In this document: in pieces, positions 1-8,984 of the stretch | Numbering within the stretch: position 1 is the stretch's first letter | How the letters are laid out: each line of letters starts with the position of its first letter | NCBI RefSeq assembly: GCF_904846605.1 | Contig: NZ_CAJHBI010000003.1 | Span: forward strand, 1 to 64,000 | Direction: 5' to 3' | Source of the DNA: Psychrobacter sp. 72-O-c | Lineage (GTDB): Bacteria; Pseudomonadota; Gammaproteobacteria; Pseudomonadales; Moraxellaceae | Length of the DNA: 64,000 nucleotides | Notes under the pieces: generated by a model | What the model was told of the DNA's origin: nothing | The model's database searches: none | The model's input: the letters and a program-made list of their open reading frames with translations, nothing else | Program-made: the position numbers and the translations under genes

Positions 1-311
1 ACGTTAAGACGATTACCTCTGACAATGGTAAGGAGTTTGCTGAGCATAAAGAGGTGAAAGAACGCCTCTACAGTATGTTCTACTTTGCTGATGTTTATGC
101 GTCATGGCAACGAGGAACAAACGAGAATACCAATGGTCTAATCAGAGAGTACCTGCCTAAAGGCTGTGACTTTAGACAAGTATCCGATGATGAGGTACAA
201 GCCATTGAGGACAGATTAAATAGCAGACCAAGAAAACGATTGGGATTCAAAACACCAAATCAGGTATTCTATGACATCATTTAGCGTTGCACTTGGTGTG
301 TTAATCTAGGA
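1..311 (+). mobile_element. Right end of an IS30-family insertion sequence, cut by the window edge
   Basis: Only the 3' part of the element is inside the window: the end of the transposase gene and about 27 bases after its stop, of the form gttgcacttggtg...aatctagg. This resembles the terminal repeat next to the transposase stop in IS30 elements. The left end is outside, so the element's integrity and target duplication cannot be judged. The outer boundary near 311 is a guess. It sits beside a damaged LysE-family gene. Confidence 0.55.
3..284 (+). CDS. IS30-family transposase, C-terminal part
   Basis: The reading frame is open from the window edge, so this is the end of a longer protein. It begins with a TSDNGKEF motif, which is the second acidic residue of the DDE integrase core in IS30 transposases. 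It continues with GTNENTNGLIREY, which carries the catalytic glutamate region, and ends with RPRKRLGFKTPNQVF, the usual IS30 C-terminus. The product would cut and join the ends of its own element. A GTG at 54 is only an internal codon. Identification rests on motifs and is firm at family level. Confidence 0.85.
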   Translation, partial: VKTITSDNGKEFAEHKEVKERLYSMFYFADVYASWQRGTNENTNGLIREYLPKGCDFRQVSDDEVQAIEDRLNSRPRKRLGFKTPNQVFYDII

Positions 312-332
312 TTTAATTGTTATCACGAAGTA

Positions 333-727
333 CTAACTAGTGGGCGACTTTTGCATCAACATGCCAATTGCGAAAATACCAAGAATAGTTCCCGATATCC
401 ATCTTTGAATACGCATTGCAAGTGGATTTTTTGATAGGATTGTGCTGACTGATGCTGCCGCAACGAAATAGCGCCATTAATAGTAATAGCTATCACTAGC
501 TGAACCATTCCCAGTTGTATAAACTGTTCAAATGTAGAGCCTGCTGTGGTATTGATAAATTGTGGAATTAGTGCAGCATACATTAGCGCGATTTTAGGGT
601 TCAATAAGTTAGTTACGAAGCCCATGATAAACAAGCGTAGTGGAGAATGGTAGTTAAAGTCTAAAAAAGTAATTAGTAGGTTAACAATAACGTAATTCAA
701 CAAACGGTAATGCGAAGGGAATATCAT
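333..727 (-). pseudogene. LysE/RhtB-family amino-acid exporter, truncated and frameshifted
   Basis: The middle of the frame reads FIMGFVTNLLNPKIALMYAA, the conserved membrane segment of LysE/RhtB exporters. Near 450-460 the match leaves this frame. The expected C-terminal helix (RWISGTILGIFAIGMLMQKS) continues in a neighbouring minus-strand frame and stops at 333-335. The N-terminal half of the family (normally about 200 residues) is missing or unrecognisable upstream of 727. The gene is therefore dead by at least one frameshift plus a 5' loss. The IS30 end lies about 20-50 bases beyond its 3' end, so damage linked to insertion or rearrangement is plausible. Confidence 0.75.
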
Positions 728-761
728 TTATAATATAAATAGCCTAAGCAATAAAATTTAA

Positions 762-1346
762 TTACTCGGAATATTTTAACCACTTTATTACTTGTCGAAC
801 TCTGTCATATTTATTCCCGCCAATCCGTCGAAACTGCTTGTCATGACGAATCAACTCATTAGCAAAACATACACTTATCTCTTCGCGTTCATGCGGACTA
901 TCACGTAAGTCATCAGCGACCCACGGGATGTCGACTTTGGTGAGTAAAATTAAGTCATAATGATGTATTAATGCAGCTTGCGTAATGGCATCAGGGCAAT
1001 CACCATAATACCAGTTGGCATAAACCATCAGCTCAAACAGACTGGTATCACAAAACAAATAGCCAGTAGTTTGTTCGGTCTGTTTCGCTAGTTTGTTTTC
1101 TAAGTCTATTTGACCTTGGGCGATGGGCAATAAATCGTCCCAGGTACAGGTTTTTTGCTCGCTGTCCCATTTTTCCTGCAAATAGGTGCGCATATATTCT
1201 GGTACCCAGTGGCTATCAAAATGCGCAGCCAAATCACGACATAAGCTGGTTTTGCCAGTACTTTCTGCGCCCAAGATGGCAATTTTGATCACCGATTTAG
1301 GCGTATGCTGCGTTAAATTGAATGCGGTAGCGTCGTTGCCATTCAT
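762..1346 (-). CDS. nadR: NadR-like ribosylnicotinamide kinase (AAA ATPase domain)
   Basis: The protein of about 194 residues has a Walker A motif, GAESTGKTSL, near residue 26 and the NadR-type sequence VPEYMRTYL after it. This is the ribosylnicotinamide kinase domain that phosphorylates nicotinamide riboside to NMN. The adenylyltransferase and helix-turn-helix domains of enteric NadR are absent, so it is a stand-alone kinase version. The ATG at 1346 is preferred over an upstream TTG. It lies about 50 bases inside the end of pnuC on the same strand, which suggests translational coupling: PnuC brings the riboside in and this kinase traps it. The symbol is by domain resemblance only. Confidence 0.8.
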   Translation of the reverse strand: MNGNDATAFNLTQHTPKSVIKIAILGAESTGKTSLCRDLAAHFDSHWVPEYMRTYLQEKWDSEQKTCTWDDLLPIAQGQIDLENKLAKQTEQTTGYLFCDTSLFELMVYANWYYGDCPDAITQAALIHHYDLILLTKVDIPWVADDLRDSPHEREEISVCFANELIRHDKQFRRIGGNKYDRVRQVIKWLKYSE

Positions 1347-2037
1347 AATATGCCCAGATTGCAATGAGAGTGAATACTACGTACTGTAGTGCGGTAAAGG
1401 TCAGTCCTTTATAAAAATATAGCGGTACTGAAATAGCGTCGGCGACAATCCATACTAACCAGTGTTCGATTTTACGACTTGCCATCAGCCACATCGCCAT
1501 TAAAAACAGAGCGGTAGTCAGCATATCGGTATAATCGACCCAAGTAAATAAGTGTAGACCTAACACCGCGCCATCAAAGCTAAAGTTGTTATTGATTACT
1601 GGTCGGAAATAATAAATTAAAGCGACAAACGCTAATGTTGCAACGGCAAGCCCTGCCAGAATGGGTATGTCGCGTGACTGGATATGCTCAATGCGTACTT
1701 TGTTTTGAGACTGTTGGTCTGGCTGTTGACTGTTGCCCTGACTCACTTTGGCTTTCTGACTGATACTGGTTTTGCTCTTTGACCAATTGACCCAGCCATA
1801 TAAGCTCATTACCGTGTAATAGGCATTGATGAACATATCGCCAAACAGCTGCCATTTCCATAACAAATAAACGAAAATAGCGGTACTCACCAAGCCGATA
1901 GGGAAGACCAAAATATTAGTCTTGCGGGCCAGCAGCACACTTGCTATGCCAAACACCACTGCAATCAGTTCCAGCACAATAAACAGCGTGGGATAATCAG
2001 AATACTGTCCGAATAGCCAATCAAAAAGCCCTATCAT
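1297..2037 (-). CDS. pnuC: Nicotinamide riboside transporter PnuC
   Basis: A 246-residue inner-membrane protein with about seven hydrophobic segments and the PnuC features W-x-x-Y-G-W-x-x-W (SLYGWVNWSK near residue 85) and FTWVDYTDML (about 170-180). PnuC proteins move nicotinamide riboside into the cell by facilitated diffusion, driven by phosphorylation inside. A cytoplasmic loop rich in Ser and Gln (about 95-120) separates the two halves. The start is supported by an AAGGAG site just upstream. The NadR-like kinase gene starts inside its 3' end, so the two form a salvage operon. No riboswitch was recognised in the leader. Confidence 0.88.
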   Translation of the reverse strand: MIGLFDWLFGQYSDYPTLFIVLELIAVVFGIASVLLARKTNILVFPIGLVSTAIFVYLLWKWQLFGDMFINAYYTVMSLYGWVNWSKSKTSISQKAKVSQGNSQQPDQQSQNKVRIEHIQSRDIPILAGLAVATLAFVALIYYFRPVINNNFSFDGAVLGLHLFTWVDYTDMLTTALFLMAMWLMASRKIEHWLVWIVADAISVPLYFYKGLTFTALQYVVFTLIAIWAYYEWQRRYRIQFNAAYA

Positions 2038-2150
2038 TGCATCTCCTTATTATTATTTGTAAAACCCAAGGTTTTAATTTTTGGTAATTATATAGTAGGC
2101 AAGCCAAAATTAAGCCAATCTTTACCCGTTATCTGCTTGAAACAGATTAT

Positions 2151-2179
2151 TTGTAACAAAGTATTAGAAAAAATATAAT
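2151..2179 (+). promoter_or_regulatory. Predicted sigma-70 promoter for the KAS III-like gene
   Basis: TTGTAA at 2151-2156 and TATAAT at 2174-2179 are separated by exactly 17 bases. Transcription would begin near 2186 and give a leader of about 130 bases. It lies between the divergent pnuC and KAS III-like genes. Confidence 0.6.
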
Positions 2180-2317
2180 ATTCAGGCATAATAAAGGCAT
2201 TGATTTTAAGTTTACAGTTATTCACCGAACCATTATTCATTGAAAGTAGCCTGCGCTATTTTCTCTCCCTTTTATGCTTATTCATAAGCAACACAGTAGT
2301 AGACAAGGAAGCTTATC

Positions 2318-3463
2318 ATGACGACTTGTATCACCGGCACTGGCCTGTATATTCCCCCTTATAGCATCAGTAACGAAGAGCTGGTATTGTCATTTAACCA
2401 GTATGTCGATAACTATAATGAACAACATGCTGACGAGATAGCCGCAGAGACGGTTACGCCGATTCAGCATTCATCGGCTGAGTTTATTGAAAAAGTATCT
2501 GGTATTCAATCACGCTATGTGATGGAAAAAGACGGTATTTTAAACCCTGAAATTATGGCTCCAGTTATTGCTTATCGCAACTTAGGCGAAGAGCTTTCCA
2601 TCATGGCTGAAATGGGTGTAGCAGCGCTTAGAGACGCGCTAGCAGATGCCGGACTAGAAGCCAATGATCTAGACGGTATTATTCTTGCCTGTTCAAACTT
2701 CCAGCGTACGTATCCAGCAGTAGCTATCGAGATTCAGAACGAAATCGGTATGATTGGCGGTTTCGCTTATGATATGAACGTAGCTTGTAGTGCCGCGACC
2801 TTCGGTTTATCACAAGCACACGGCTCAATAGTATCTGGTCTTGCCAAGCGCGTTGCGGTGGTTAATGTTGAAATTACTTCCGCGCATCTTAACTGGCGCA
2901 ATCGTGACAGCCATTTCATCTTTGGTGATGTCGCTACGGCCTCGATTGTAGAAGAGCTGGATACGCCAAAAGGTTATGAGATTCTCAACTCTAAGCTATT
3001 TACTGAGTTTTCGGTCAATATCAAAAACGAATACGGTTTTATGGATCGTTCAGAGTTTTTAGCGGCCCAGACAGAAATGTATCCGGATATCAAAGAGCCG
3101 GTAACAGACAAGCTATTCTTACAGAATGGTCGAAAAGTGTTCCGTGAAGTTTGTCCGAAAGTCTCTGAAGTCATCACCGAGCACTTGCATGAAAATGACT
3201 TGCAAGCGAGTGATGTAAAGATGATGTGGCTACATCAAGCCAATGCCAATATGTTGGACTTAATTTTACGCACTGTGGTTGGACGTGATGCGGATAAAGC
3301 CATTGCTCCAAGCGTAATTGCTGAATTTGCCAATACCAGTTCAGCCAGCCCAATGATTGTATTCCATCGCTACAAAGATTCACTACAATCAGGTGATTTA
3401 GGGGTGATTTGCTCGTTTGGTGCTGGCTACTCGATTGGTTCAGTCTTAGTACGTAAAGTTTAA
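2318..3463 (+). CDS. Beta-ketoacyl-ACP synthase III-like protein (FabH family)
   Basis: A 381-residue thiolase-fold condensing enzyme. The KAS III catalytic triad is visible: Cys157 in NVACSAATF, His306 in WLHQANANM and Asn339 in EFANTSSASP. FabH enzymes condense an acyl-CoA with malonyl-ACP to start fatty acid synthesis. The protein is about 60 residues longer than classical FabH, with an extended region near residues 20-60. This resembles the longer FabH-like enzymes of Pseudomonas and Acinetobacter that use medium-chain acyl-CoA. The substrate is inferred, not seen. GGAAG precedes the ATG. It is a single gene with its own promoter and terminator. Confidence 0.82.
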   Translation: MTTCITGTGLYIPPYSISNEELVLSFNQYVDNYNEQHADEIAAETVTPIQHSSAEFIEKVSGIQSRYVMEKDGILNPEIMAPVIAYRNLGEELSIMAEMGVAALRDALADAGLEANDLDGIILACSNFQRTYPAVAIEIQNEIGMIGGFAYDMNVACSAATFGLSQAHGSIVSGLAKRVAVVNVEITSAHLNWRNRDSHFIFGDVATASIVEELDTPKGYEILNSKLFTEFSVNIKNEYGFMDRSEFLAAQTEMYPDIKEPVTDKLFLQNGRKVFREVCPKVSEVITEHLHENDLQASDVKMMWLHQANANMLDLILRTVVGRDADKAIAPSVIAEFANTSSASPMIVFHRYKDSLQSGDLGVICSFGAGYSIGSVLVRKV

Positions 3464-3531
3464 AATTTGAGACCATAAGCTTAAGTAAGTAACTTACTTA
3501 CTCGCACTATCAAAACTGAAGCGCACTATCA

Positions 3532-3562
3532 AAATAGCCAAGAGCAATCTTGGCTATTTTTT
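3532..3562 (+). terminator. Rho-independent terminator after the KAS III-like gene
   Basis: The stem AGCCAAGA / TCTTGGCT closes on a four-base loop and is followed by a T-run. A separate short palindrome of taagtaagt repeats lies at 3482-3502. Confidence 0.85.
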
Positions 3563-3678
3563 ATGGTTTGTATTTTTATTATTATTGCATGTTGAGGATA
3601 GTTATTGAGCTTATTTAGAGACCTTTAACGATATAAGCGCTAAGTTTACGCAGTGGTTTTAATTTAACCGTAAAAATT

Positions 3679-3687
3679 TGCTATAAT
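3679..3687 (+). promoter_or_regulatory. Extended -10 promoter for prfA
   Basis: TGcTATAAT forms an extended -10 element at 3679-3687, with only a weak -35. The start codon is at 3725, giving a leader of about 30 bases. Confidence 0.5.
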
Positions 3688-3724
3688 CGCGGTCTTATTT
3701 TCATCATTTAGATAAAGTTGAGTT

Positions 3725-4813
3725 ATGAAAGAATCCTTGCGCCTGCGTTTAGACCAAATGGTAGATCGTTATGAAGAGGTTACCGCCTTATTATCCGATC
3801 CTGGTGTCATAAGCGATAATAATAAATTCCGTGAATTGTCCGTTGAGCACAGCGATTTGATGGACATCACTACGCTGTGGTTGAACTATGGCCGCGCAGA
3901 AGCCGACCAAGCAGACGCCGAAGCGATGTTAGCAGACGCCTCAGATCCTGAAATGAAAGAAATGATGCATGACGAGATTGAAAATGCGCGTGATACCATT
4001 GTAGAGATGGAAGAGGCGCTCAACGTCATGATGTTGCCTAAAGACCCCAATGATAAAGTTCCAGCATTTTTGGAGATTCGTGCGGGCACTGGTGGCGATG
4101 AAGCGTCGATTTTCTCAGGTGATCTGTTTCGGATGTACCAAAAGTACGCACAGACTCAAGGGTGGACAATGGAAGTACTGTCAGCCAGTGAAGGTGAGCA
4201 TGGCGGTTATAAAGAGATTATTACCCGTGTATCGGGTAACAGCGTCTATGGCCGCTTAAAGTTTGAATCCGGGGTGCATCGTGTTCAGCGTGTGCCTGAG
4301 ACTGAAAGCCAAGGCCGCGTGCATACCTCAGCCTGCACCGTCGCGGTAATGCCAGAAGTTGAGATTGATGATACAGTAGATTTAAATCCTGCAGACATTC
4401 GTTTTGATACGTTTCGCTCGAGTGGCGCAGGTGGTCAGCATGTCAACACGACTAACTCAGCCGTACGCTTAACCCATATTCCAACTGGTACTGTAGCAGA
4501 GTGTCAGCAAGAACGTAGCCAGCATAAAAACCGTGCTCAAGCCATGAAAATGCTGATCTCAAGAATTCAACAAGTCAAAGTGCAAGCTCAGGTGGATGCA
4601 GCAGATACCATACGCCGTGATTTGGTCGGTAGCGGCGATCGTAGTGAGCGTATCCGCACTTATAACTTCCCGCAAGGGCGCATGACTGATCACCGTATTA
4701 ATCTAACGCTATATAAGCTTGATGCCATTTTGGAAGGCGATATGGATGAATTGCTTGATTCACTATTACGTGAGCACCAAGCAGATTTGATGGCCAGTAT
4801 TGGTGGTGAGTAA
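3725..4813 (+). CDS. prfA: Peptide chain release factor 1
   Basis: A 362-residue class I release factor, the normal length. It carries the catalytic GGQ motif at about residues 236-238 ([10 protein letters not shown]), which triggers hydrolysis of peptidyl-tRNA. A PET tripeptide at about 191-193 fits the P-x-T stop-codon recognition motif of RF1 rather than the SPF of RF2, so it should read UAA and UAG. The N-terminal coiled region (1-110) is acidic. prmC, which methylates the GGQ glutamine and often follows prfA, is not next to it; lysS follows instead after 84 bases. Confidence 0.96.
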   Translation: MKESLRLRLDQMVDRYEEVTALLSDPGVISDNNKFRELSVEHSDLMDITTLWLNYGRAEADQADAEAMLADASDPEMKEMMHDEIENARDTIVEMEEALNVMMLPKDPNDKVPAFLEIRAGTGGDEASIFSGDLFRMYQKYAQTQGWTMEVLSASEGEHGGYKEIITRVSGNSVYGRLKFESGVHRVQRVPETESQGRVHTSACTVAVMPEVEIDDTVDLNPADIRFDTFRSSGAGGQHVNTTNSAVRLTHIPTGTVAECQQERSQHKNRAQAMKMLISRIQQVKVQAQVDAADTIRRDLVGSGDRSERIRTYNFPQGRMTDHRINLTLYKLDAILEGDMDELLDSLLREHQADLMASIGGE

Positions 4814-4897
4814 GTGCTCTACTTAAGCCGTTCTTGAAAACGCCCTTTTTATTTTATCGTTAACTTTTAAAAATTATTCAACCATTTTGAGAAATTT

Positions 4898-6433
4898 ATG
4901 TCAAAGCAAAACAATGAAGAAAAAGTCCCAACTTTAGAAGACGCAAACGAACTTATTGCTCAACTGCAAGCTAAATTAGATGCTATTAGTGCTTCTGGTA
5001 AGCAGCCTTACCCCAATCAGTTCAAACGTACCGATTACGCTCAAGACTTACAAACGGCCTTTGACGGTATTCCAAAACAAGAAATTGAAGATAACGCTGC
5101 TAAGGGTGAAAAAACTCAGGTTAATATCGCTGGTCGTGTCATGCTCAATCGTGGGTCATTTATTGTTATTCAAGATATGAGCGGTCGTATCCAATTATAC
5201 GTTGCACGTAAAGAGCTGGACCCAGAGATGCTTGCTAGCATTAAGTCATTAGACCTAGGTGATATCGTTGGCGTATCTGGATATATTGGTCGCTCAGGAA
5301 AAGGCGATTTATATGTGCATATCGAAGAATTACATTTACTGACTAAGTCACTACGTCCAATGCCAAACAAATTTCATGGCTTAGCGGATGTTGAAGCCCG
5401 TTATCGTAATCGTCATCTAGATTTGATGACTAACGAATCGACTCGCGATACCTTTATTGTCCGTAGCCAAGTAGTAAGCGGCATCCGTCAATTTATGTTG
5501 AATGAGCGCTTCATGGAAGTTGAAACGCCAATGATGCATACGATTCCTGGCGGTGCGGTAGCGCGTCCGTTTGTGACCCATCATAATGCCCTAGATATGC
5601 CCTTGTATTTGCGTATTGCACCTGAGCTGTATCTTAAGCGTTTGGTCGTTGGTGGTTTTGAAAAAGTGTTTGAGATTAACCGCAGCTTCCGTAATGAAGG
5701 GGTTTCAACCCGCCATAACCCTGAATTTACTATGATTGAGTTTTATCAAGCGTATGCGGACTACCATGATTTGATGGGTTTAACTGAGCGCTTGTTTAAC
5801 CAGCTAGCGACTGATATTTTGGGCAGTACTGAGCTGACTTATCAAGAAGAGAACATCAGTCTAAAAGCGCCATTCGCACGCATATCAATGTCTGATGCTA
5901 TCGCGCAATATGCTGAAGGTTTTGATATGGCGCATATTGATGACCGCGATTACTTAGCCGACTATGTATCGAATACGCTTAAGCAGCAAGTGAAAGACGT
6001 CTTTGGGGCTGGTAAATTAAAAACGATCGTTTTTGAAGAAACGGCTGAGCATCAATTGCGTCAGCCTACCTTTATTACGGAATACCCAGCTGAGACCTCA
6101 CCGCTGGCTCGCCGTAATGATGACAACCCTGAGATTACCGATCGCTTTGAGCTATTCATCGGTGGTCGCGAATTGGCTAATGGCTTTAGTGAGTTAAATG
6201 ATCCTGCTGATCAGGCGGAGCGTTTCCGCGGCCAAGTTGCCGAAAAAGACGCGGGCGATGTTGAAGCCATGCACTTCGATGAAGACTATATCGAAGCTTT
6301 ATCTTATGGTTTGCCGCCAACGGCAGGCGAGGGCATCGGTATTGATCGCTTAGTGATGCTATTTACGGATTCAGCCAGTATTCGCGATGTGATTTTATTC
6401 CCGCACATGCGCCGTAAGCCTGCTAAAGATTAA
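4898..6433 (+). CDS. lysS: Lysyl-tRNA synthetase, class II
   Basis: A 511-residue class IIb aminoacyl-tRNA synthetase. It has an N-terminal OB-fold anticodon domain (about residues 70-160, with [15 protein letters not shown]) and a class II catalytic core. Motif 2 is [20 protein letters not shown] and motif 3 is [10 protein letters not shown] near the C-terminus. It loads lysine onto tRNA-Lys. The length is standard and the ATG at 4898 starts a normal acidic N-terminus. It follows prfA in the same direction and may be cotranscribed, since no strong terminator separates them. Confidence 0.97.
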   Translation: MSKQNNEEKVPTLEDANELIAQLQAKLDAISASGKQPYPNQFKRTDYAQDLQTAFDGIPKQEIEDNAAKGEKTQVNIAGRVMLNRGSFIVIQDMSGRIQLYVARKELDPEMLASIKSLDLGDIVGVSGYIGRSGKGDLYVHIEELHLLTKSLRPMPNKFHGLADVEARYRNRHLDLMTNESTRDTFIVRSQVVSGIRQFMLNERFMEVETPMMHTIPGGAVARPFVTHHNALDMPLYLRIAPELYLKRLVVGGFEKVFEINRSFRNEGVSTRHNPEFTMIEFYQAYADYHDLMGLTERLFNQLATDILGSTELTYQEENISLKAPFARISMSDAIAQYAEGFDMAHIDDRDYLADYVSNTLKQQVKDVFGAGKLKTIVFEETAEHQLRQPTFITEYPAETSPLARRNDDNPEITDRFELFIGGRELANGFSELNDPADQAERFRGQVAEKDAGDVEAMHFDEDYIEALSYGLPPTAGEGIGIDRLVMLFTDSASIRDVILFPHMRRKPAKD

Positions 6434-6586
6434 GGTTAGTTAAGCAAATACAAACCTGTTTCAGAGTTAGACTTGCTTAGTGTACGACATTTAAAATCTT
6501 GGCTGGTCTTTCTTGTATTAGGTTTATATTTAGTGCACTACGGCACTTAATTATGCATACTTGCTGACCCTTTGTTAAACCTGCTC

Positions 6587-6614
6587 AAAGCCAGACGTAT
6601 GCGCTGGCTTTTTG
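6587..6614 (+). terminator. Rho-independent terminator after lysS
   Basis: AAAGCCAG and CTGGCTTT pair around a short loop and run into Ts. The end of the T-run overlaps the extended -10 of the next gene. Confidence 0.8.
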
Positions 6615-6621
6615 CTATAAT
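6613..6621 (+). promoter_or_regulatory. Extended -10 promoter for dnaX
   Basis: TGcTATAAT at 6613-6621 is the same extended -10 form as in front of prfA. No clear -35 is visible, because the lysS terminator occupies that space. Confidence 0.45.
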
Positions 6622-6683
6622 AAGCACTCTAAAATAAGTACTCCTAAATAAGCAATCTAAGCCACTTGGCAAAATGGATAGAT

Positions 6684-8750
6684 ATGACGCAGCAATATCA
6701 AGTTTTAGCCCGTAAATATCGCCCCAAAAACTTCCATGAGTTAATTGGGCAGACGCATGTCTCGCAAGCGTTGATCAATGCGATTGATTACAATCGTCTG
6801 CATCATGCTTATCTGTTTACTGGCACGCGCGGTGTGGGTAAGACGACTATTGCGCGTATTTTATCCAAGTGTCTGAACTGTGATATGGGCGTGACCAGCA
6901 CCCCGTGCGGCGTATGTGATAATTGTGTGGCGATTGATCAAGGCCGCTTTATCGATTTGATTGAAATTGATGCGGCTTCTCGTACCAAAGTTGAGGACAC
7001 GCGTGAGTTGCTCGATAATGTTCCTTATGCGCCAAGCCAAGGACGTTATAAGGTTTACCTCATTGATGAAGTGCACATGCTGTCGACGCACAGCTTTAAT
7101 GCGCTCTTAAAAACGCTAGAAGAACCGCCTGAGCATGTCAAGTTTTTGCTGGCAACTACCGATCCGCAAAAACTACCGATTACTATTATTTCGCGCTGCT
7201 TGCAGTTTGTGCTGCGTCCTCTGCCGCAAACTCTGCTCAGTGAACATTTGGCAAATGTCTTAACCCAAGAACAAGTCGCCTACACTCAGCCGGCATTATG
7301 GCAGCTGGCAAGTGCGGCAAAAGGCTCAGTACGTGATGCTTTGTCATTAACCGATCAGGCAATTGCCTTTGGTCAAGGCGCGCTTGATGATGTGACGGTT
7401 AATGCGATGCTTGGTTTGATTGATGCGGCCGACTTGGTGCGCTTAATTACTGATATCTATAACCATGATAAATCTGCAGTTGCGGCCCATATTGAGCAGA
7501 TGCGTGCGCAAATGGTTGATGCTTCCAGTATGTTTGATGGACTTGCTGAGCTACTGCATCAATTGGCATTAACCCAGCTGCTGCCTAAAGTTGCCCTCAA
7601 TGTAAATGAAGCACAAGCGCAAACTATAAACACGCTCGCGCAGCATATCAGTCCTGATGTCTTACAGTTGTATTATGAGATTGTCGTAAAAGCGCGCGAA
7701 GGTATTAAGCTTGCTAGTACGCCGATGCAAGCGCTTGAGATGTGTATTTTGCGCCTATTAGCGTTTCGTCCGTTGCCTGTTGATGAGATGTTAGTAACCA
7801 CTGCTACTGAGGTTTCAGATTCTGCAACTTCTACCGGGCATGTCGCAACGTCAGCGCCTGAGTCCCAACCTTACAATGTTGATTATGAAGTTGCTAATAA
7901 CGTTGAGTATGACGACGTTGCTCATGAAGTTGTTAGGCAAGAGGAAACTAGCGCTACGCCAATAGATGACGTAACAGCGGTAAGTGAAGCAGAATCTAGT
8001 TTGTTGACAAGCACTACAGACAATAATGAACATTTAGATATCAGTGATGATATTAGTAATAACATTAGTAACGATATTACGGTTAATGATGAGTCTAATG
8101 ACATTCATCAAACTGATGAGCCAGCCGCTGATAACGATACTGTAGAACCAGAACCCATTGCAGAACCCATTGCAGAACCCATTGCAGAACCCATTGCAGA
8201 ACCCATTGCAGAACCCATTGCAGAACCCATTGCAGAACCCATTGCAGAACCCATTGCAGAACCCATTGCAGAACCCAGCGGAAATGATTCTCAGTTAATA
8301 CAAGAGACTGACGACCCACGTATCTTGTTGCGCTGTTCCCCACAACAAATGACCGGCGAATGGACACCGGAAAAGTGGGATTATTGGCTCCAAACAGCTC
8401 GTGAAGACGACATTTTAGCGCAAGATGAGCTGGCCTTAGCGCGCCAAGGTATGATGACAGGTGTATGTAATGGCAAAGCAGTATTTATCACTGGTGTGGA
8501 TAGTAAGCACTTGCAAGCGACTTTTCAACAGCTTGCGGAAAAATTGCAACAGCAATTTACACAAGCAGAGATTAGTTTGCAAATTGATAGCAGTGTCATG
8601 ATAGCCGATGACAAAACCCCTGAGCGTCGTCAACGTCAGCGATTGGTACAAGCGACAGCGGTAGCAGAATCAAGGTTACTCAACTCACCCGTGATGCAAT
8701 ACCTGACTGATCGCCGCGAAGGAAAAATGGGCAAGGTTCAGTTATATTAA
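6684..8750 (+). CDS. dnaX: DNA polymerase III subunits tau/gamma (clamp loader ATPase)
   Basis: The 688-residue protein from the ATG at 6684 begins MTQQYQVLARKYRP, the canonical DnaX start; an upstream in-frame TTG is not needed. Walker A is GTRGVGKTTIA (near residue 45), followed by the zinc-binding cluster C-x8-C-x2-C-x2-C, Walker B LIDEVHML, and the SRC motif of the arginine finger (ISRCLQF). This is the motor of the clamp loader. After about residue 370 comes a long acidic linker holding ten copies of the tetrapeptide EPIA, then a C-terminal tau domain that would contact the polymerase and helicase. No run of six or seven As is visible, so an E. coli-type frameshift to gamma is not evident. 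Confidence 0.95.
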   Translation: MTQQYQVLARKYRPKNFHELIGQTHVSQALINAIDYNRLHHAYLFTGTRGVGKTTIARILSKCLNCDMGVTSTPCGVCDNCVAIDQGRFIDLIEIDAASRTKVEDTRELLDNVPYAPSQGRYKVYLIDEVHMLSTHSFNALLKTLEEPPEHVKFLLATTDPQKLPITIISRCLQFVLRPLPQTLLSEHLANVLTQEQVAYTQPALWQLASAAKGSVRDALSLTDQAIAFGQGALDDVTVNAMLGLIDAADLVRLITDIYNHDKSAVAAHIEQMRAQMVDASSMFDGLAELLHQLALTQLLPKVALNVNEAQAQTINTLAQHISPDVLQLYYEIVVKAREGIKLASTPMQALEMCILRLLAFRPLPVDEMLVTTATEVSDSATSTGHVATSAPESQPYNVDYEVANNVEYDDVAHEVVRQEETSATPIDDVTAVSEAESSLLTSTTDNNEHLDISDDISNNISNDITVNDESNDIHQTDEPAADNDTVEPEPIAEPIAEPIAEPIAEPIAEPIAEPIAEPIAEPIAEPIAEPSGNDSQLIQETDDPRILLRCSPQQMTGEWTPEKWDYWLQTAREDDILAQDELALARQGMMTGVCNGKAVFITGVDSKHLQATFQQLAEKLQQQFTQAEISLQIDSSVMIADDKTPERRQRQRLVQATAVAESRLLNSPVMQYLTDRREGKMGKVQLY
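8151..8276 (+). repeat. In-frame 12-bp tandem repeat in dnaX, ten perfect copies plus a half copy
   Basis: The unit gaacccattgca repeats perfectly ten times from 8151 to 8270, followed by gaaccc. It encodes (Glu-Pro-Ile-Ala)10 in the linker between the ATPase core and the tau-specific domain. Copy changes keep the frame because the unit is 12 bases. Confidence 0.97.
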
Positions 8751-8905
8751 ACAGTCAATAAGGCTTTCAATAGTCCTCTTTTTTAAATTCAATCATAAAT
8801 GAATGTTTATTTTTGCTATCGACATAGTCTCGTAAATATCTATAACCTTGATATAGTTGACTTTATTTTATATTAAGCACGATAATTATGACGTGAGAGA
8901 TGTAT

Positions 8906-8969
8906 TTAAAAACTGTAAAATTAATCAAAATCAGCTATAATGGTTAAGTTATATTAAAAACTGTAAAAT
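8906..8969 (+). promoter_or_regulatory. LysR gene promoter bracketed by a 16-bp direct repeat
   Basis: ttaaaaactgtaaaat occurs exactly at 8906-8921 and again at 8954-8969. A TATAAT at 8936-8941 lies between them, and CTGTAA inside the first copy is placed 17 bases upstream as a possible -35. The second copy sits between the -10 and the start codon. The arrangement suggests binding sites for a regulator, possibly the LysR protein itself. Confidence 0.5.
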
Positions 8970-8984
8970 AGCTTAGGTGAAAGT

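Noticed and set aside
3482-3502. Palindrome of taagtaagt as a regulatory operator
   Set aside because: It lies between a stop codon and a strong terminator, so a role in initiation is unlikely; noted only as a short palindrome.
8151-8276. Possible CRISPR array
   Set aside because: The 12-bp units are contiguous without spacers and encode an in-frame peptide repeat.
8095-8367. Minus-strand frame with VLQW repeats opposite the dnaX array
   Set aside because: It is only the antisense translation of the EPIA repeat; no ribosome site and it lies wholly inside dnaX.
6684-8750. Programmed frameshift in dnaX giving gamma
   Set aside because: No run of six or more As of the A AAA AAG type was found; the longest run is five.
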